Below, one piece after another: positions 24,367 to 33,197 of a DNA stretch of 64,000 bases. Below the pieces are notes generated by a model that ran no database searches, was not told where the DNA came from, and saw nothing but the letters and a program-made list of their open reading frames with translations. This stretch comes from Pelagibacterium xiamenense (lineage in GTDB: Bacteria; Pseudomonadota; Alphaproteobacteria; Rhizobiales; Devosiaceae). The DNA is taken from the NCBI RefSeq assembly GCF_021166475.1, contig NZ_JAJOYS010000001.1, forward strand, positions 930,001 through 994,000. Reading direction: 5' to 3'. Position numbers and translations under genes: made by a program. Each line of letters begins with the position of its first letter. Within the stretch, counting starts at the first letter, position 1.

Positions 24367-25551
24367 ATGTTCGAAACATTCTCCAAGGCACCCCAGGACA
24401 AGATTTTCGCGTTGATGGCGGAAATTGCCGCCGACGATCGGCCCGGCAAGATCGATCTCGGCATCGGCGTCTATAAGGACGACGAAGGCAATACGCCCAT
24501 CATGAGCGCGGTCAAAAAGGCCGAGGAGCGCATTCTCAAATCCGCCAAAACCAAGAGCTATATCGGCGTCGCCGGCAACAAGGCCTTCTCCAAGGCGATG
24601 GTCGGGCTCGCGCTCGACGACGCCGTGCCCGCAGACCGCGTGCGCGCCGCGCAGGCGCCAGGCGGCACCGGCGCGCTCTGGGTGCTGATGCAGCTTTTAA
24701 AGCGCGGCAACCCTGATGCGACGCTTTGGGTCTCCGACCCCACCTGGCCCAACCACAAGCCGATGGCCGAGAATGTCGGCTTCACCGTCAAGACCTATCC
24801 CTATTTCGATCCCGAGACCGGCAAGGTCCGGTTCGAGGAGATGCTGAAAACGCTCGACGGGTTGGGCACGAACGACATCGTTCTCCTGCATGGCTGCTGC
24901 CACAACCCCACCGGTGCGAACCTCACGCCCGAACAATGGGACCAAGTGATCGCATCGCTTCAAAAGACCGGCGCGTTCCCCTTCATCGACCTCGCCTACC
25001 AGGGGTTCGGCGACGGACTTGAGGCCGATTCCTACGGCGTTCGTGCCGTTGGCGGTGTTCTGCCTGAAGTTGCGATCGCGACGAGCTGCTCGAAGAATTT
25101 CGGGCTCTACCGCGAGCGTGTCGGCTGTGCGATGGTCATTGCGCGCGATGTTGCCCAGGCCGATACGGCCAATTCGCAAATGCTCAACATCATCCGCTCG
25201 GCCTATTCCCAGCCGCCCGATCACGGCGCGGAAATCGTTCGTATCATTTTGGAGGACGAGGAACTAAAGGCCGAATGGAAGGCCGAACTCGAGGCCATGC
25301 GCACGCGCATGGTTGAGAACCGGCAAAAGCTCGCCGACGCGATCCGCACCCGCTCCAACAGCTCGGACTTCGATTTCGTCGCCGAGCACCGCGGCATGTT
25401 CTCGCTTCTGGGGCTGCCCAAGCCGGTGATCGACCGTCTGAAAACGGAAAATGCCGTTTATATGCTGGACGATAGCCGCATCAACATCGCCGGCCTCGGA
25501 GACGAACGCATTCAGCGCCTCGCCGACGCCATCGTCAACGCAACGCGGTAA
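24367..25551 (+). CDS. Aromatic/aspartate aminotransferase (TyrB/AspC type)
   Basis: A 394-aa class I PLP aminotransferase acting on aspartate and aromatic amino acids with 2-oxoglutarate. Its start MFETFSKAPQDKIFALM is typical of the TyrB/AspC (I-alpha) group; HGCCHNPTGANLT and the PLP lysine in ATSCSKNFGLYRER are present. Substrate preference between AspC and TyrB roles cannot be separated by eye. It is monocistronic, with a small terminator-like hairpin at 25589. Confidence 0.9.
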   Translation: MFETFSKAPQDKIFALMAEIAADDRPGKIDLGIGVYKDDEGNTPIMSAVKKAEERILKSAKTKSYIGVAGNKAFSKAMVGLALDDAVPADRVRAAQAPGGTGALWVLMQLLKRGNPDATLWVSDPTWPNHKPMAENVGFTVKTYPYFDPETGKVRFEEMLKTLDGLGTNDIVLLHGCCHNPTGANLTPEQWDQVIASLQKTGAFPFIDLAYQGFGDGLEADSYGVRAVGGVLPEVAIATSCSKNFGLYRERVGCAMVIARDVAQADTANSQMLNIIRSAYSQPPDHGAEIVRIILEDEELKAEWKAELEAMRTRMVENRQKLADAIRTRSNSSDFDFVAEHRGMFSLLGLPKPVIDRLKTENAVYMLDDSRINIAGLGDERIQRLADAIVNATR

Positions 25552-25588
25552 GCTTCCGGTATTCGCGAAAAGTCCAGCGTTTGCCCTT

Positions 25589-25606
25589 GCAGCCGGGCTG
25601 CTTTTT
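25589..25606 (+). terminator. Small intrinsic terminator
   Basis: GCAGC-CGG-GCTGC followed by five T residues, 38 bp after the aminotransferase stop and ahead of the transaldolase gene. The stem is short (5 bp), so efficiency is uncertain. Confidence 0.5.
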
Positions 25607-25654
25607 GTCCACCTATAGACTACGACTAAAGTCTAATCCCAACGGGGGAGAGAA

Positions 25655-26311
25655 ATGAAGTTTTTTGTCGATACCGCCGAGGTCAGCGAGATCCGTGAAC
25701 TGCACGAGATCGGCCTGCTCGATGGCGTCACCACCAACCCCTCGCTCGTCGCCAAGTCCGGCCGCGACTTCAAGGAAGTCGTCAAGGAAATCTGCGAGAT
25801 CCTGCCCGGCATGCCGGTTTCTGCCGAAGTCGCCGCGACCGACTATGACGGCATGATGGCCGAGGGCAAGGTGCTCGCCGCGCTCGCCGATAACGTCGTG
25901 GTCAAGGTCCCGCTCACCCTCGACGGTTTGAAGGCCTGCAAGCACCTGACCGACCAGGGCATCAAGGTCAACGTCACGCTCTGCTTCTCGGCCAACCAGG
26001 CGCTCCTGGCGGCCAAGTGCGGCGCGACGTACATCTCGCCCTTCATCGGCCGGCTCGACGACCTCAACCTCGACGGCATGGAACTGATCGGCGACATCCG
26101 TGTGATCTACGACAATTACGGCTTCGAGACCGAAATCCTCGCCGCCTCGATCCGCTCGGCCAACCACGTCTCCCAGGCCGCCCTGGCTGGTGCCGACGTC
26201 TCGACCATCCCGCCGGCGGTTCTCAAGAAGCTCGCGAGCCACGCCCTGACCGACAAGGGCCTCGATGCCTTCGTCAAGGACTGGAAAGCCACCGGTCAGT
26301 CGATCGTTTAA
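25655..26311 (+). CDS. tal: Transaldolase, short TalC/Fsa type
   Basis: A 218-aa transaldolase or fructose-6-phosphate aldolase of the short, single-barrel group, working in the pentose phosphate pathway. Recognised from [34 protein letters not shown] and the Schiff-base lysine in NVVVKVPLT; also [25 protein letters not shown] precedes the start. Followed 15 bp later by the Mrp ATPase gene, so the two are probably one transcript. Confidence 0.92.
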   Translation: MKFFVDTAEVSEIRELHEIGLLDGVTTNPSLVAKSGRDFKEVVKEICEILPGMPVSAEVAATDYDGMMAEGKVLAALADNVVVKVPLTLDGLKACKHLTDQGIKVNVTLCFSANQALLAAKCGATYISPFIGRLDDLNLDGMELIGDIRVIYDNYGFETEILAASIRSANHVSQAALAGADVSTIPPAVLKKLASHALTDKGLDAFVKDWKATGQSIV

Positions 26312-26326
26312 GGATCGCGCCCGCGC

Positions 26327-27412
26327 ATGGCCGACGCGCCGCTCGATAGGACCATCCGCAACGCGCTGGGCGCCATAGAGGTGCCCGGCGGCGGTTCGCT
26401 CGCCGAATTCGATGGGCTCTCGGACATTATCGTCACCAAAAGCGCCGTCGCCTTTGCCATTTCGGTCGATCCGGGAATGGAACCCGCTTTCGCCCCCGTA
26501 CGCTCAAAGGCGGAGGCGGTCGCCACCGAGCACGCCCAGGGCCGCAAGGTCATGGTCTCCTTGACGGCGGACAAGGCGCCCGCCAAGGCCGCCCCGCAAG
26601 GGCAGAGCAGGCCTGCACCGCCCCCGCGTACGCCGGTGCCCGGCGTCAGGCACATTGTCGCCGTCGGCTCGGGCAAGGGCGGTGTGGGCAAGTCAACCTG
26701 CGCGGTCAACATCGCGCTCGCTTTCGCCGCGAAGGGGTTCAGAACCGGCATTCTCGATGCCGATCTCTATGGCCCCTCTCTCCCCAAGCTTCTGGGCCTC
26801 GAAGGCAAGCCCGCGCTGCGCGAAGACGGCATTTTCCGCCCCTTTGAAGCCTTCGGGCTCAAGGCCATGTCCATCGGCCCGATGCTCGAGGGCAACCAGG
26901 CCGTGGTCTGGCGGGGCCCGATGGCGACCTCGGCGTTGCGGCAATTGCTGCGCGAAACCGAATGGGGCGAACTCGACGTCCTCGTTGTCGATCTGCCGCC
27001 GGGTACGGGCGACATCCAGATTTCGCTCGTCCAGCAGGTCGAACTCGCCGGCGCGGTCATTGTCTCGACCCCGCAGGATCTCGCCCTGATCGACGCCAAG
27101 AAGGCCATCGACATGTTCGCACGGGTCAAAATCCCCGTGCTCGGCATCATCGAGAATATGAGCTACTTCCTCGCTCCCGATACCGGGACCCGTTACGATA
27201 TCTTCGGTCACGGCGGAGCCAAGGACGCAGCCGAGGAGTTCGGTGTGCCGTTCCTGGGCGAGATCCCGCTTGTGATGTCCATCCGCGAAGGCTCCGACGC
27301 GGGCCGTCCGGCGGTCGCGGCCGCTCCCGAAGGCGCTGACGCCCAGGCGTTCATCGCGATTGCAGAAAAGATCGCCCCTGCGCTTCAGCGCAAAGCTGCC
27401 TTCCCCGTCTGA
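26327..27412 (+). CDS. Mrp/ApbC-family iron-sulfur carrier ATPase
   Basis: A 361-aa P-loop ATPase of the Mrp/NBP35 class that carries Fe-S clusters to apo-proteins. An N-terminal MIP18-like (DUF59-type) region of about 100 aa is joined by a Pro-rich linker to the ATPase with the deviant Walker A VGSGKGGVGKST, ILDADLYGPSLP and VDLPPGTGD. The CxxC cluster motif of enterobacterial ApbC is absent (ENMSYFLAPDTG), a common state in this order as I recall it. It follows the transaldolase gene closely. Confidence 0.9.
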   Translation: MADAPLDRTIRNALGAIEVPGGGSLAEFDGLSDIIVTKSAVAFAISVDPGMEPAFAPVRSKAEAVATEHAQGRKVMVSLTADKAPAKAAPQGQSRPAPPPRTPVPGVRHIVAVGSGKGGVGKSTCAVNIALAFAAKGFRTGILDADLYGPSLPKLLGLEGKPALREDGIFRPFEAFGLKAMSIGPMLEGNQAVVWRGPMATSALRQLLRETEWGELDVLVVDLPPGTGDIQISLVQQVELAGAVIVSTPQDLALIDAKKAIDMFARVKIPVLGIIENMSYFLAPDTGTRYDIFGHGGAKDAAEEFGVPFLGEIPLVMSIREGSDAGRPAVAAAPEGADAQAFIAIAEKIAPALQRKAAFPV

Positions 27413-27453
27413 TCAACGCTGATGACAGCTTCGCCGAAAGCTGGTACGCTATC

Positions 27454-27467
27454 TGTAATCGATTACA
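27454..27467. promoter_or_regulatory. LacI-type palindromic operator before the GH1 gene
   Basis: TGTAATCGATTACA is a perfect 14-bp palindrome with the central CG typical of LacI-family operators, 76 bp ahead of the beta-glucosidase start. It differs from the AglR operator CCAAAACGTTTTGG, so a different LacI-family regulator, not in this window, is predicted. Confidence 0.65.
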
Positions 27468-27542
27468 TTTCGACAATCGGGACAGGTGGGCCAGCAAGAC
27501 CCGCGGAACCCCGAACAACCTGCCCGGGCGGAGGGTCTCATC

Positions 27543-28877
27543 ATGTTCACGCACAAGCGCGCCGATTTCGGCGACGACTTCATTTTCGGCACGGCAACCG
27601 CGTCCTACCAGATCGAGGGCGGCCAGACCGATGGCCGCGGGCCATCGATCTGGGATAGCTTCTCGGCCACCCCGGGCAATACCCATAACGGCGATACCGG
27701 GCGCGTCGCGTGCGACCACTACAACCGCTGGCCCGAGGACCTCGATCTGCTCGCCGACGGCGGATTCGACGCCTACCGGTTTTCCTTTTCCTGGCCGCGT
27801 CTGATCCCTGAAGGCACCGGCGCGCGCAATGAGAAGGGGTTCGACTTCTATGACCGTCTGATCGACGGCATGCTCGAGCGCAACATCAAGCCCTACGCGA
27901 CCCTCTATCACTGGGATCTGCCTAGCGCGTTGCAGGACAAGGGCGGCTGGATGAACCGCGATATCGCGGGTTGGCTCGCCGACTACGCGGTCGAGGTCAA
28001 CAAGCGCTTTGGCGACCGGCTTGCCGCGACCGCGACGATCAACGAGCCCTGGTGCGTGGCGTTCCTGAGCCACATGCTGGGCGTCCACGCGCCGGGCTAC
28101 CGCGACCTCCGCGCCGCCGCCCGGGCATCCCACCACGTGCTCTTCGCGCACGGTACGGCGATTAACGCGCTGCGTGCCGAGGGCGCGAAAAATCTTGGCA
28201 TCGTGCTCAACTTCGAGAGCGCGCAGGGCGCGACTGGCAAGTCCGAGGACCTCGCCGCGGCCCACCTCTGGGACGGCATTTTCAATCGCTGGTACCTCGA
28301 CGGCGTCTTCAAGGGACAATACCCCGCCGACGTTCTCGAAAAGGGTTTCGGGCCGTATATGCCCGAAGGCTTCGAGGACGACATGGCAACGGTATCGACG
28401 CCGCTCGACTGGCTCGGGGTGAACTATTACACCCGGGGGCTCTATGAAGCCGACGCCACCAGGACCATCTTTCCGCTCAAGAAGGTCGACGGCCCGCTCG
28501 AAAAAACCGAGATGGGCTGGGAGATTTTCCCCGAGGGCCTCGAGGAAATTCTGACGCGCATCTCCGCGGACTATACCGGCATACCGCTTATCGTCACCGA
28601 GAACGGCATGGCCGAAATCGAAGGCACGGACGACCCGCGCCGCATCGCCTATTACGACGCCCATCTCGGCGCGGTGCTGGCCGCGCAAAAGCGCGGCGCC
28701 GACGTCAGGGGCTATTTCGGCTGGTCGCTTCTGGACAATTTCGAATGGGCCGAAGGCTACGCCAAACGCTTCGGTCTGGTCCACGTGGACTATGAGACCC
28801 AAAAGCGCACGCCCAAAAAGAGCTACGAGGCGTTCAAGACCCTCCTCACGGGTGCCAACCAGTCGCAGGTGGCGTAA
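27543..28877 (+). CDS. GH1 beta-glucosidase
   Basis: A 444-aa family 1 glycoside hydrolase that releases glucose from cellobiose and aryl or alkyl beta-glucosides. The retaining pair is visible: acid/base Glu in ATINEPW and nucleophile Glu in LIVTENG. The N-terminus has FGTATASYQIEGG, and there is no signal peptide, so it is cytoplasmic. GGAGGG lies eight bases before ATG 27543. It has its own LacI-type operator and sits directly upstream of the alpha-glucoside operon, separated by a dispersed repeat. Confidence 0.94.
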   Translation: MFTHKRADFGDDFIFGTATASYQIEGGQTDGRGPSIWDSFSATPGNTHNGDTGRVACDHYNRWPEDLDLLADGGFDAYRFSFSWPRLIPEGTGARNEKGFDFYDRLIDGMLERNIKPYATLYHWDLPSALQDKGGWMNRDIAGWLADYAVEVNKRFGDRLAATATINEPWCVAFLSHMLGVHAPGYRDLRAAARASHHVLFAHGTAINALRAEGAKNLGIVLNFESAQGATGKSEDLAAAHLWDGIFNRWYLDGVFKGQYPADVLEKGFGPYMPEGFEDDMATVSTPLDWLGVNYYTRGLYEADATRTIFPLKKVDGPLEKTEMGWEIFPEGLEEILTRISADYTGIPLIVTENGMAEIEGTDDPRRIAYYDAHLGAVLAAQKRGADVRGYFGWSLLDNFEWAEGYAKRFGLVHVDYETQKRTPKKSYEAFKTLLTGANQSQVA

Positions 28878-28925
28878 CGGGGCAGGGAAGCGGGCGCTTC
28901 GGCGCGAGCCGAGGCCCTTCCGCCC

Positions 28926-29265
28926 CAAACTTATCCCCGCCTCTCAAACCTCGCCTATGATGCGCGTTACGGACCCGCTTTGATGGGCGCGAGCGCAACG
29001 AACGTTTGGGCGGGACCGGTCCGGGTCCGATGGGAGTCGTCCCAGCGGAGGTCCAAAGCGGACAGAGGCCGGACGGGGATTGATTTCCCCGTCGCACCGG
29101 GGAAACCCGGAGGGGCACCGAACCCTTCCCACTCGTGGGAAGGATTACGACAACCCCCAGCCCGGGACGCCGCCATAAGCCGAAAATCCCGGGCGTATGC
29201 GGCGAGGCTCGCTTCGCATTTATAAGTTCAGTATGAGGCGCGTCTCGCCGCATACCGTCCACGCT
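28926..29265 (+). repeat. Dispersed repeat, copy A (inverted relative to copy B)
   Basis: Bases 28926-29054 match the reverse complement of 45881-46009 over 129 bp with one visible difference. After a diverged middle, 29183-29265 again matches copy B (45709-45792). The second block folds as a long hairpin whose 12-bp outer stem is GTATGCGGCGAG (29195) and CTCGCCGCATAC (29244). No credible gene lies in 28878-29496; short frames inside the repeat are by-products. It could be a MITE/REP-type element or a structured RNA. Confidence 0.85.
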
Positions 29266-29411
29266 CGATAACCGGGGCCCGAAGGCTGCCGGACGCATCC
29301 GCCTGCGCGCCGATTTCTCCTTTCATTACGGCATCATCGGCTTGGCAAGCGGGGCAGATTGTGCGACTTTGAACCTCGCCGGACGCCATTCGAACGACCC
29401 TTATTCGGGCA

Positions 29412-29441
29412 CTTAAACGTTTTGGTTCCAAAACGTTTTGG
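29412..29441 (+). promoter_or_regulatory. Tandem AglR operators before aglE
   Basis: A perfect CCAAAACGTTTTGG at 29428-29441 and a partial copy (two mismatches) at 29412-29425, centres 16 bp apart, lie 55 bp before aglE. The perfect copy is identical to the operator before aglA at 34429. The central CG and palindrome fit a LacI-family repressor, here AglR. Confidence 0.82.
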
Positions 29442-29496
29442 ATGGTCGGTGAAAAAGACGTTTTCATTGCGTCACACTGTGCAATGGGAGGACTAC

Positions 29497-30813
29497 ATGC
29501 ACAAATCCCTTATGGCCGGTATTTCGGCCGCTACGCTTTTGCTCGCTTCCGCCTCCGGCGCTTCCGCAGCAACGATGGAAGACATCGAGGCCATGGACCT
29601 CTCCGGGCAGACCCTCACCGTCTTCGGTCCGTGGCTCACCGCTGACCAGGAGAATTTCGAGCAGGTGATCGCCCTGTTCGAGGAAGCCACAGGCGCCAAT
29701 GTCGAATATTCGGGGTCGGACAGCTTCGAGCAGCAGATCGTTATCGACACCCAGGCCGGTTCGGCTCCCAATATCGCCGTCTTCCCCCAGCCCGGCCTCG
29801 CTGCCGACCTGGCTTCGCGCGGTCTTCTGACCCCGCTTGGCGACGACGTCGAAAGCTGGCTTGTCGACAACTACGCTGCCGGCCAGTCGTGGGTGGACCT
29901 CTCGAGCTTCGAGGGCGATGATGGGGAAACCCATCTTTACGCCTTCCCGTTCAAGGCCGACGTGAAGTCGCTGGTCTGGTACATTCCGGACAACTTCGCC
30001 GACGCGGGGTATGAAGTGCCCGAGACGATGGAAGACCTCAAGGCGCTCACCGAGCAGATCGTCGCCGATGGCGGCACTCCGTGGTGCATCGGGCTCGGCT
30101 CGGGTGCGGCGACCGGCTGGCCGGCCACTGACTGGGTCGAGGATTTCATGCTGCGCGTCAACCCGCCGGAAGTCTATGACGAGTGGACGACGAACGAGAT
30201 TCCGTTCAACGATCCGCGTGTCATCGCCGCAATCGAGGAATTCGGCTGGTTCGCAAAGAACCCCGATTTCGTCGCCGGTGGCCCCGCCGCCGTGGGCACG
30301 ACCGACTTCCGCGACAGCCCGCAGGGCCTCTTCGCCGTGCCGCCCCAGTGCTACATGCACCGGCAGGCATCGTTCATCCCCTCCTTCTTCCCCGAGGGCA
30401 CCGAACTTGGGACCGACGCCGACTTCTTCTATTTCCCCGCCTTTGCGGATGAAGACCTCGGCAAGCCGGTTCTCGGCGGCGGTACGCTTTTTGCGATCAC
30501 CAACGATAGCGAAGCGGCCCAGGCGTTCATCCAGTTCCTCGAAACCACCGAGGCCAACGAAACCTGGATGGGTCTGTCGGGCTTCCTGACGCCGAACACC
30601 AACGTCAACCTGGACGCCTATGCCAATGAAGCGCTGCGCGGGCAGGGGCAGATCCTGCTCGATGCGACGACCTTCCGCTTTGACGGGTCCGACCTGATGC
30701 CGGGTGCTGTCGGCGCGGGTTCGTTCTGGACCGGCATGGTCGACTATGTCGGCGGCGCATCGGCCGAAGAGGTTGCCGACGCGATCCAGACCAGCTGGGA
30801 CGCGATCAAATAA
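29497..30813 (+). CDS. aglE: Alpha-glucoside ABC transporter, substrate-binding protein AglE
   Basis: A 438-aa periplasmic binding protein of the extracellular solute-binding family 1. It has a signal peptide (MHKSLMAGISAATLLLAS, cleavage near SGASA-A) and the mature part begins with a family-typical LSGQTLTVFGPWL. It binds alpha-glucosides such as sucrose, maltose or trehalose for AglF/AglG. ATG 29497 is preceded by GGGAGG. The gene leads the aglEFG operon and is followed by a strong intercistronic hairpin, which probably lets the receptor be made in excess of the membrane parts. Gene naming rests on the whole cluster's similarity to the Sinorhizobium agl system. Confidence 0.9.
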   Translation: MHKSLMAGISAATLLLASASGASAATMEDIEAMDLSGQTLTVFGPWLTADQENFEQVIALFEEATGANVEYSGSDSFEQQIVIDTQAGSAPNIAVFPQPGLAADLASRGLLTPLGDDVESWLVDNYAAGQSWVDLSSFEGDDGETHLYAFPFKADVKSLVWYIPDNFADAGYEVPETMEDLKALTEQIVADGGTPWCIGLGSGAATGWPATDWVEDFMLRVNPPEVYDEWTTNEIPFNDPRVIAAIEEFGWFAKNPDFVAGGPAAVGTTDFRDSPQGLFAVPPQCYMHRQASFIPSFFPEGTELGTDADFFYFPAFADEDLGKPVLGGGTLFAITNDSEAAQAFIQFLETTEANETWMGLSGFLTPNTNVNLDAYANEALRGQGQILLDATTFRFDGSDLMPGAVGAGSFWTGMVDYVGGASAEEVADAIQTSWDAIK

Positions 30814-30837
30814 AAGGGGCATGGGCCCTTGCGACTA

Positions 30838-30866
30838 TGTGCCCGGCGCCAGCGGTGCCGGGCACA
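30838..30866 (+). repeat. Intercistronic stem-loop between aglE and aglF
   Basis: TGTGCCCGGC, a 9-nt loop, and GCCGGGCACA form a 10-bp stem without a T-run. It lies 24 bp after the aglE stop and most likely protects the upstream aglE message from 3' decay or partly attenuates read-through. Confidence 0.55.
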
Positions 30867-30914
30867 GGCATTAGAAGAAAACCATTTCGATTGGGATCTT
30901 AGCGGAGGGGTGTT

Positions 30915-31943
30915 ATGTGGCTGCAGATAGCCGGCGCGCTCGTAACCGTCGTGATTGGCGTCGCGGCGTGCGTGCTTTACTTTTGGGGCACCAACTGGGT
31001 GCTCGACAGAACCCTTGGGACCTCCGGTGCCGGGGCTGCGGGTGACGGTGTTGCCACGGCGGGGCAGGACAAGCTGCGCACGCGCATCCGCCCCTGGCTT
31101 TTCCTTGCGCCCGCCCTGTTCTTCATGGGTCTTTACCTCATCTATCCGGTGGTCGAGACGCTGCGCCTGACGTTCTTTGACCGGTTCGGCACCAATTATG
31201 TCGGCTTCGGCAACTACATCTGGGCCTTCAACGATCCCCAGTTCCAGCAATCGATCTTCAATAACCTGCTCTGGCTGATCATCGTGCCGACCCTCGCGAC
31301 CGCGTTCGGGCTCATCGTCGCCGTTCTCGCGGACCGCATCTGGTGGGGGCAGGTCGCCAAGTCGCTGATCTTCATGCCCATGGCCATTTCGTTCGTCGGC
31401 GCATCGGTGATCTGGAAATTCGTCTACGACTACCGCGGCACCAATGCCGACCAGATCGGCATCCTCAATGCCATCGTGCAGATGTTCGGCGGCGAGCCGC
31501 AGGCGTGGATGACGATCACGCCGTTCTGGAACTCGTTCCTCCTGATGATCATCCTCGTCTGGATCCAGACCGGCTTTGCGATGGTGATCCTGTCGGCCGC
31601 CCTGCGCGGCATCCCCGAGGAGACCATCGAAGCCGCGCGCATCGACGGCGCCAGCGATATCCGTATCTTCTTCGACATCATGATCCCGCAAATCTTCCCG
31701 ACCATCCTCGTGGTCTGGACGACGATCACCATCGTGGTCCTGAAAATCTTCGACATCGTGCTCGCCATGACCAACGGCCAGTGGGACACCCAGGTGCTGG
31801 CAAACCTGATGTTCGACTGGATGTTCCGCGGAGGCGGCGATGCCGGGCGCGGCTCGACCATCGCCATCTGCATCATGATCGCGGTCATTCCGATCATGAT
31901 CTGGAATATCCGTCAGGCCAACAAGGAAGAGGGGACGCGCTGA
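30915..31943 (+). CDS. aglF: Alpha-glucoside ABC transporter permease AglF
   Basis: A 342-aa inner-membrane permease of the MalF type. It has an N-terminal helix, a second at PWLFLAPALFFMGLYLIYP, and the core transmembrane domain with the EAA loop EAARIDGASDIRIFFDIMIP, which docks the ATPase. With AglG it forms the channel. The last base of its TGA overlaps the aglG ATG (TGATG), coupling the two. Confidence 0.92.
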   Translation: MWLQIAGALVTVVIGVAACVLYFWGTNWVLDRTLGTSGAGAAGDGVATAGQDKLRTRIRPWLFLAPALFFMGLYLIYPVVETLRLTFFDRFGTNYVGFGNYIWAFNDPQFQQSIFNNLLWLIIVPTLATAFGLIVAVLADRIWWGQVAKSLIFMPMAISFVGASVIWKFVYDYRGTNADQIGILNAIVQMFGGEPQAWMTITPFWNSFLLMIILVWIQTGFAMVILSAALRGIPEETIEAARIDGASDIRIFFDIMIPQIFPTILVVWTTITIVVLKIFDIVLAMTNGQWDTQVLANLMFDWMFRGGGDAGRGSTIAICIMIAVIPIMIWNIRQANKEEGTR

Positions 31944-33148
31944 TGACGACGATCACTTCGGGCACTGCAGCAACGCCCCGCACCGAACGTTCGGCGATCG
32001 CCTCCTGGTTCGCGCAGCTGACGGCGGGAAAGATTGTCGCGCAGCTCGCGCTTCTCCTGCTTGTCGTTGTCTGGACCGTGCCGACCGCCGGGCTCCTCAT
32101 CAGTTCGGTCCGCGACAAGGACCAGTTGACGACCTCGGGCTGGTGGGAGTCGCTCGTAATGAGCGAGGCCAACGAGGCCGCGTCGCTGCCCCCGGCCGAC
32201 ACCCAGGTCGAAGAGAACGGCCAATACGTCATCCGCGGCAGCGTCTTCCCGGAAGACGAGGGGCGCACGGTCGTGCGCTACGGCACCTCGATCAACAATC
32301 CTTCCGAGGCCGCGGCCGGCGACACGCTCGACCTGCGCACCGGCGGCGAGATCACCGTCAATGCCGACGGCACGTTCGGGATGGTCTCCGCCGCGCCGTT
32401 CGAATACGATCGCGCGCGCATCTTCGTCGTCGCGGGCATTCCGCCGCGGTTCACCATCGAGAACTACGTCGAAGTGCTGACATCGGAGGGCATCGGGCGG
32501 AGTTTCATCAACTCCTTCACGGTCACGGTTCCCGCGACCGTGATCCCGATACTGATTGCGGCGTTCGCGGCCTACGCGCTGGCGTGGATGAGCTTCCCGT
32601 TCCGTGGGTTGCTCGTCGCGCTCATCGTCGGTCTGCTTGTCGTGCCGCTGCAGATGTCCCTCATCCCGCTCTTGCGTATGTACAACGGCATTGCCGGGCT
32701 GACCGGAGGCGCCTCCAAGACCTATCTGGGCATCTGGCTCGCCCATACCGGCTTCGGGCTGCCGCTCGCCATCTATCTTCTGCGCAACTACATGGCGAGC
32801 CTGCCCAAGGAAATCATGGAAAGCGCGCGCATGGACGGCGCGTCCCACTTCCAGATCTTCACCACCATGGTGCTGCCGCTCTCGTTCCCGGCGCTCGCGT
32901 CGTTCGCGATCTTCCAGTTCCTGTGGGTGTGGAACGACCTACTGGTCGCCACCGTGTTCCTGGGCAATAACGAAGGACAGATCGTCCTGACCGCCCGTTT
33001 GCGCGAACTCCTGGGGTCGCGCGGCGACAACTGGGAAATCCTGACAGCCGGCGCGTTCGTGTCGATCTTCGTGCCGCTGATGGTGTTCTTCTCGCTCCAG
33101 CGCTACTTCGTCCGCGGCCTTCTGGCCGGATCGGTCAAGGGCGGCTGA
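31943..33148 (+). CDS. aglG: Alpha-glucoside ABC transporter permease AglG
   Basis: A 401-aa MalG-type permease. After the first transmembrane helix (near residues 30-55) comes a large external insert of about 110 aa, containing ENGQYVIRGSVFPEDEG, that is characteristic of AglG and absent from most MalG proteins. The remaining helices follow with EAA loop ESARMDGASHFQIFTTMVLP. Start at 31943 is fixed by TGATG overlap with aglF and GAAGAGGGG upstream. A terminator follows at 33173. Confidence 0.92.
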   Translation: MTTITSGTAATPRTERSAIASWFAQLTAGKIVAQLALLLLVVVWTVPTAGLLISSVRDKDQLTTSGWWESLVMSEANEAASLPPADTQVEENGQYVIRGSVFPEDEGRTVVRYGTSINNPSEAAAGDTLDLRTGGEITVNADGTFGMVSAAPFEYDRARIFVVAGIPPRFTIENYVEVLTSEGIGRSFINSFTVTVPATVIPILIAAFAAYALAWMSFPFRGLLVALIVGLLVVPLQMSLIPLLRMYNGIAGLTGGASKTYLGIWLAHTGFGLPLAIYLLRNYMASLPKEIMESARMDGASHFQIFTTMVLPLSFPALASFAIFQFLWVWNDLLVATVFLGNNEGQIVLTARLRELLGSRGDNWEILTAGAFVSIFVPLMVFFSLQRYFVRGLLAGSVKGG

Positions 33149-33172
33149 CCGCGACAGGCATCAAAAGGAAAG

Positions 33173-33193
33173 GGGCCGCCCCAGGGGCGGCCC
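33173..33193. terminator. Bidirectional terminator between aglG and aglR
   Basis: GGGCCGCCCC and GGGGCGGCCC form a nearly loop-less perfect palindrome flanked by AAAGG on one side and CCTT on the other, between the convergent aglG and aglR stops. It probably ends transcription from both sides. Confidence 0.65.
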
Positions 33194-33197
33194 TTCG

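Noticed and set aside
26327-27412. Missing CxxC motif in the Mrp ATPase as a possible defect
   Set aside because: To my knowledge this replacement is common in related alphaproteobacterial Mrp proteins, so it is not counted as unusual here.
28846-29298. Short frames within both copies of the dispersed repeat that share a peptide ending in RRGLRGGDKF-like sequence
   Set aside because: The shared peptide only reflects the repeated DNA; frames differ in start and length between copies and lack ribosome sites.
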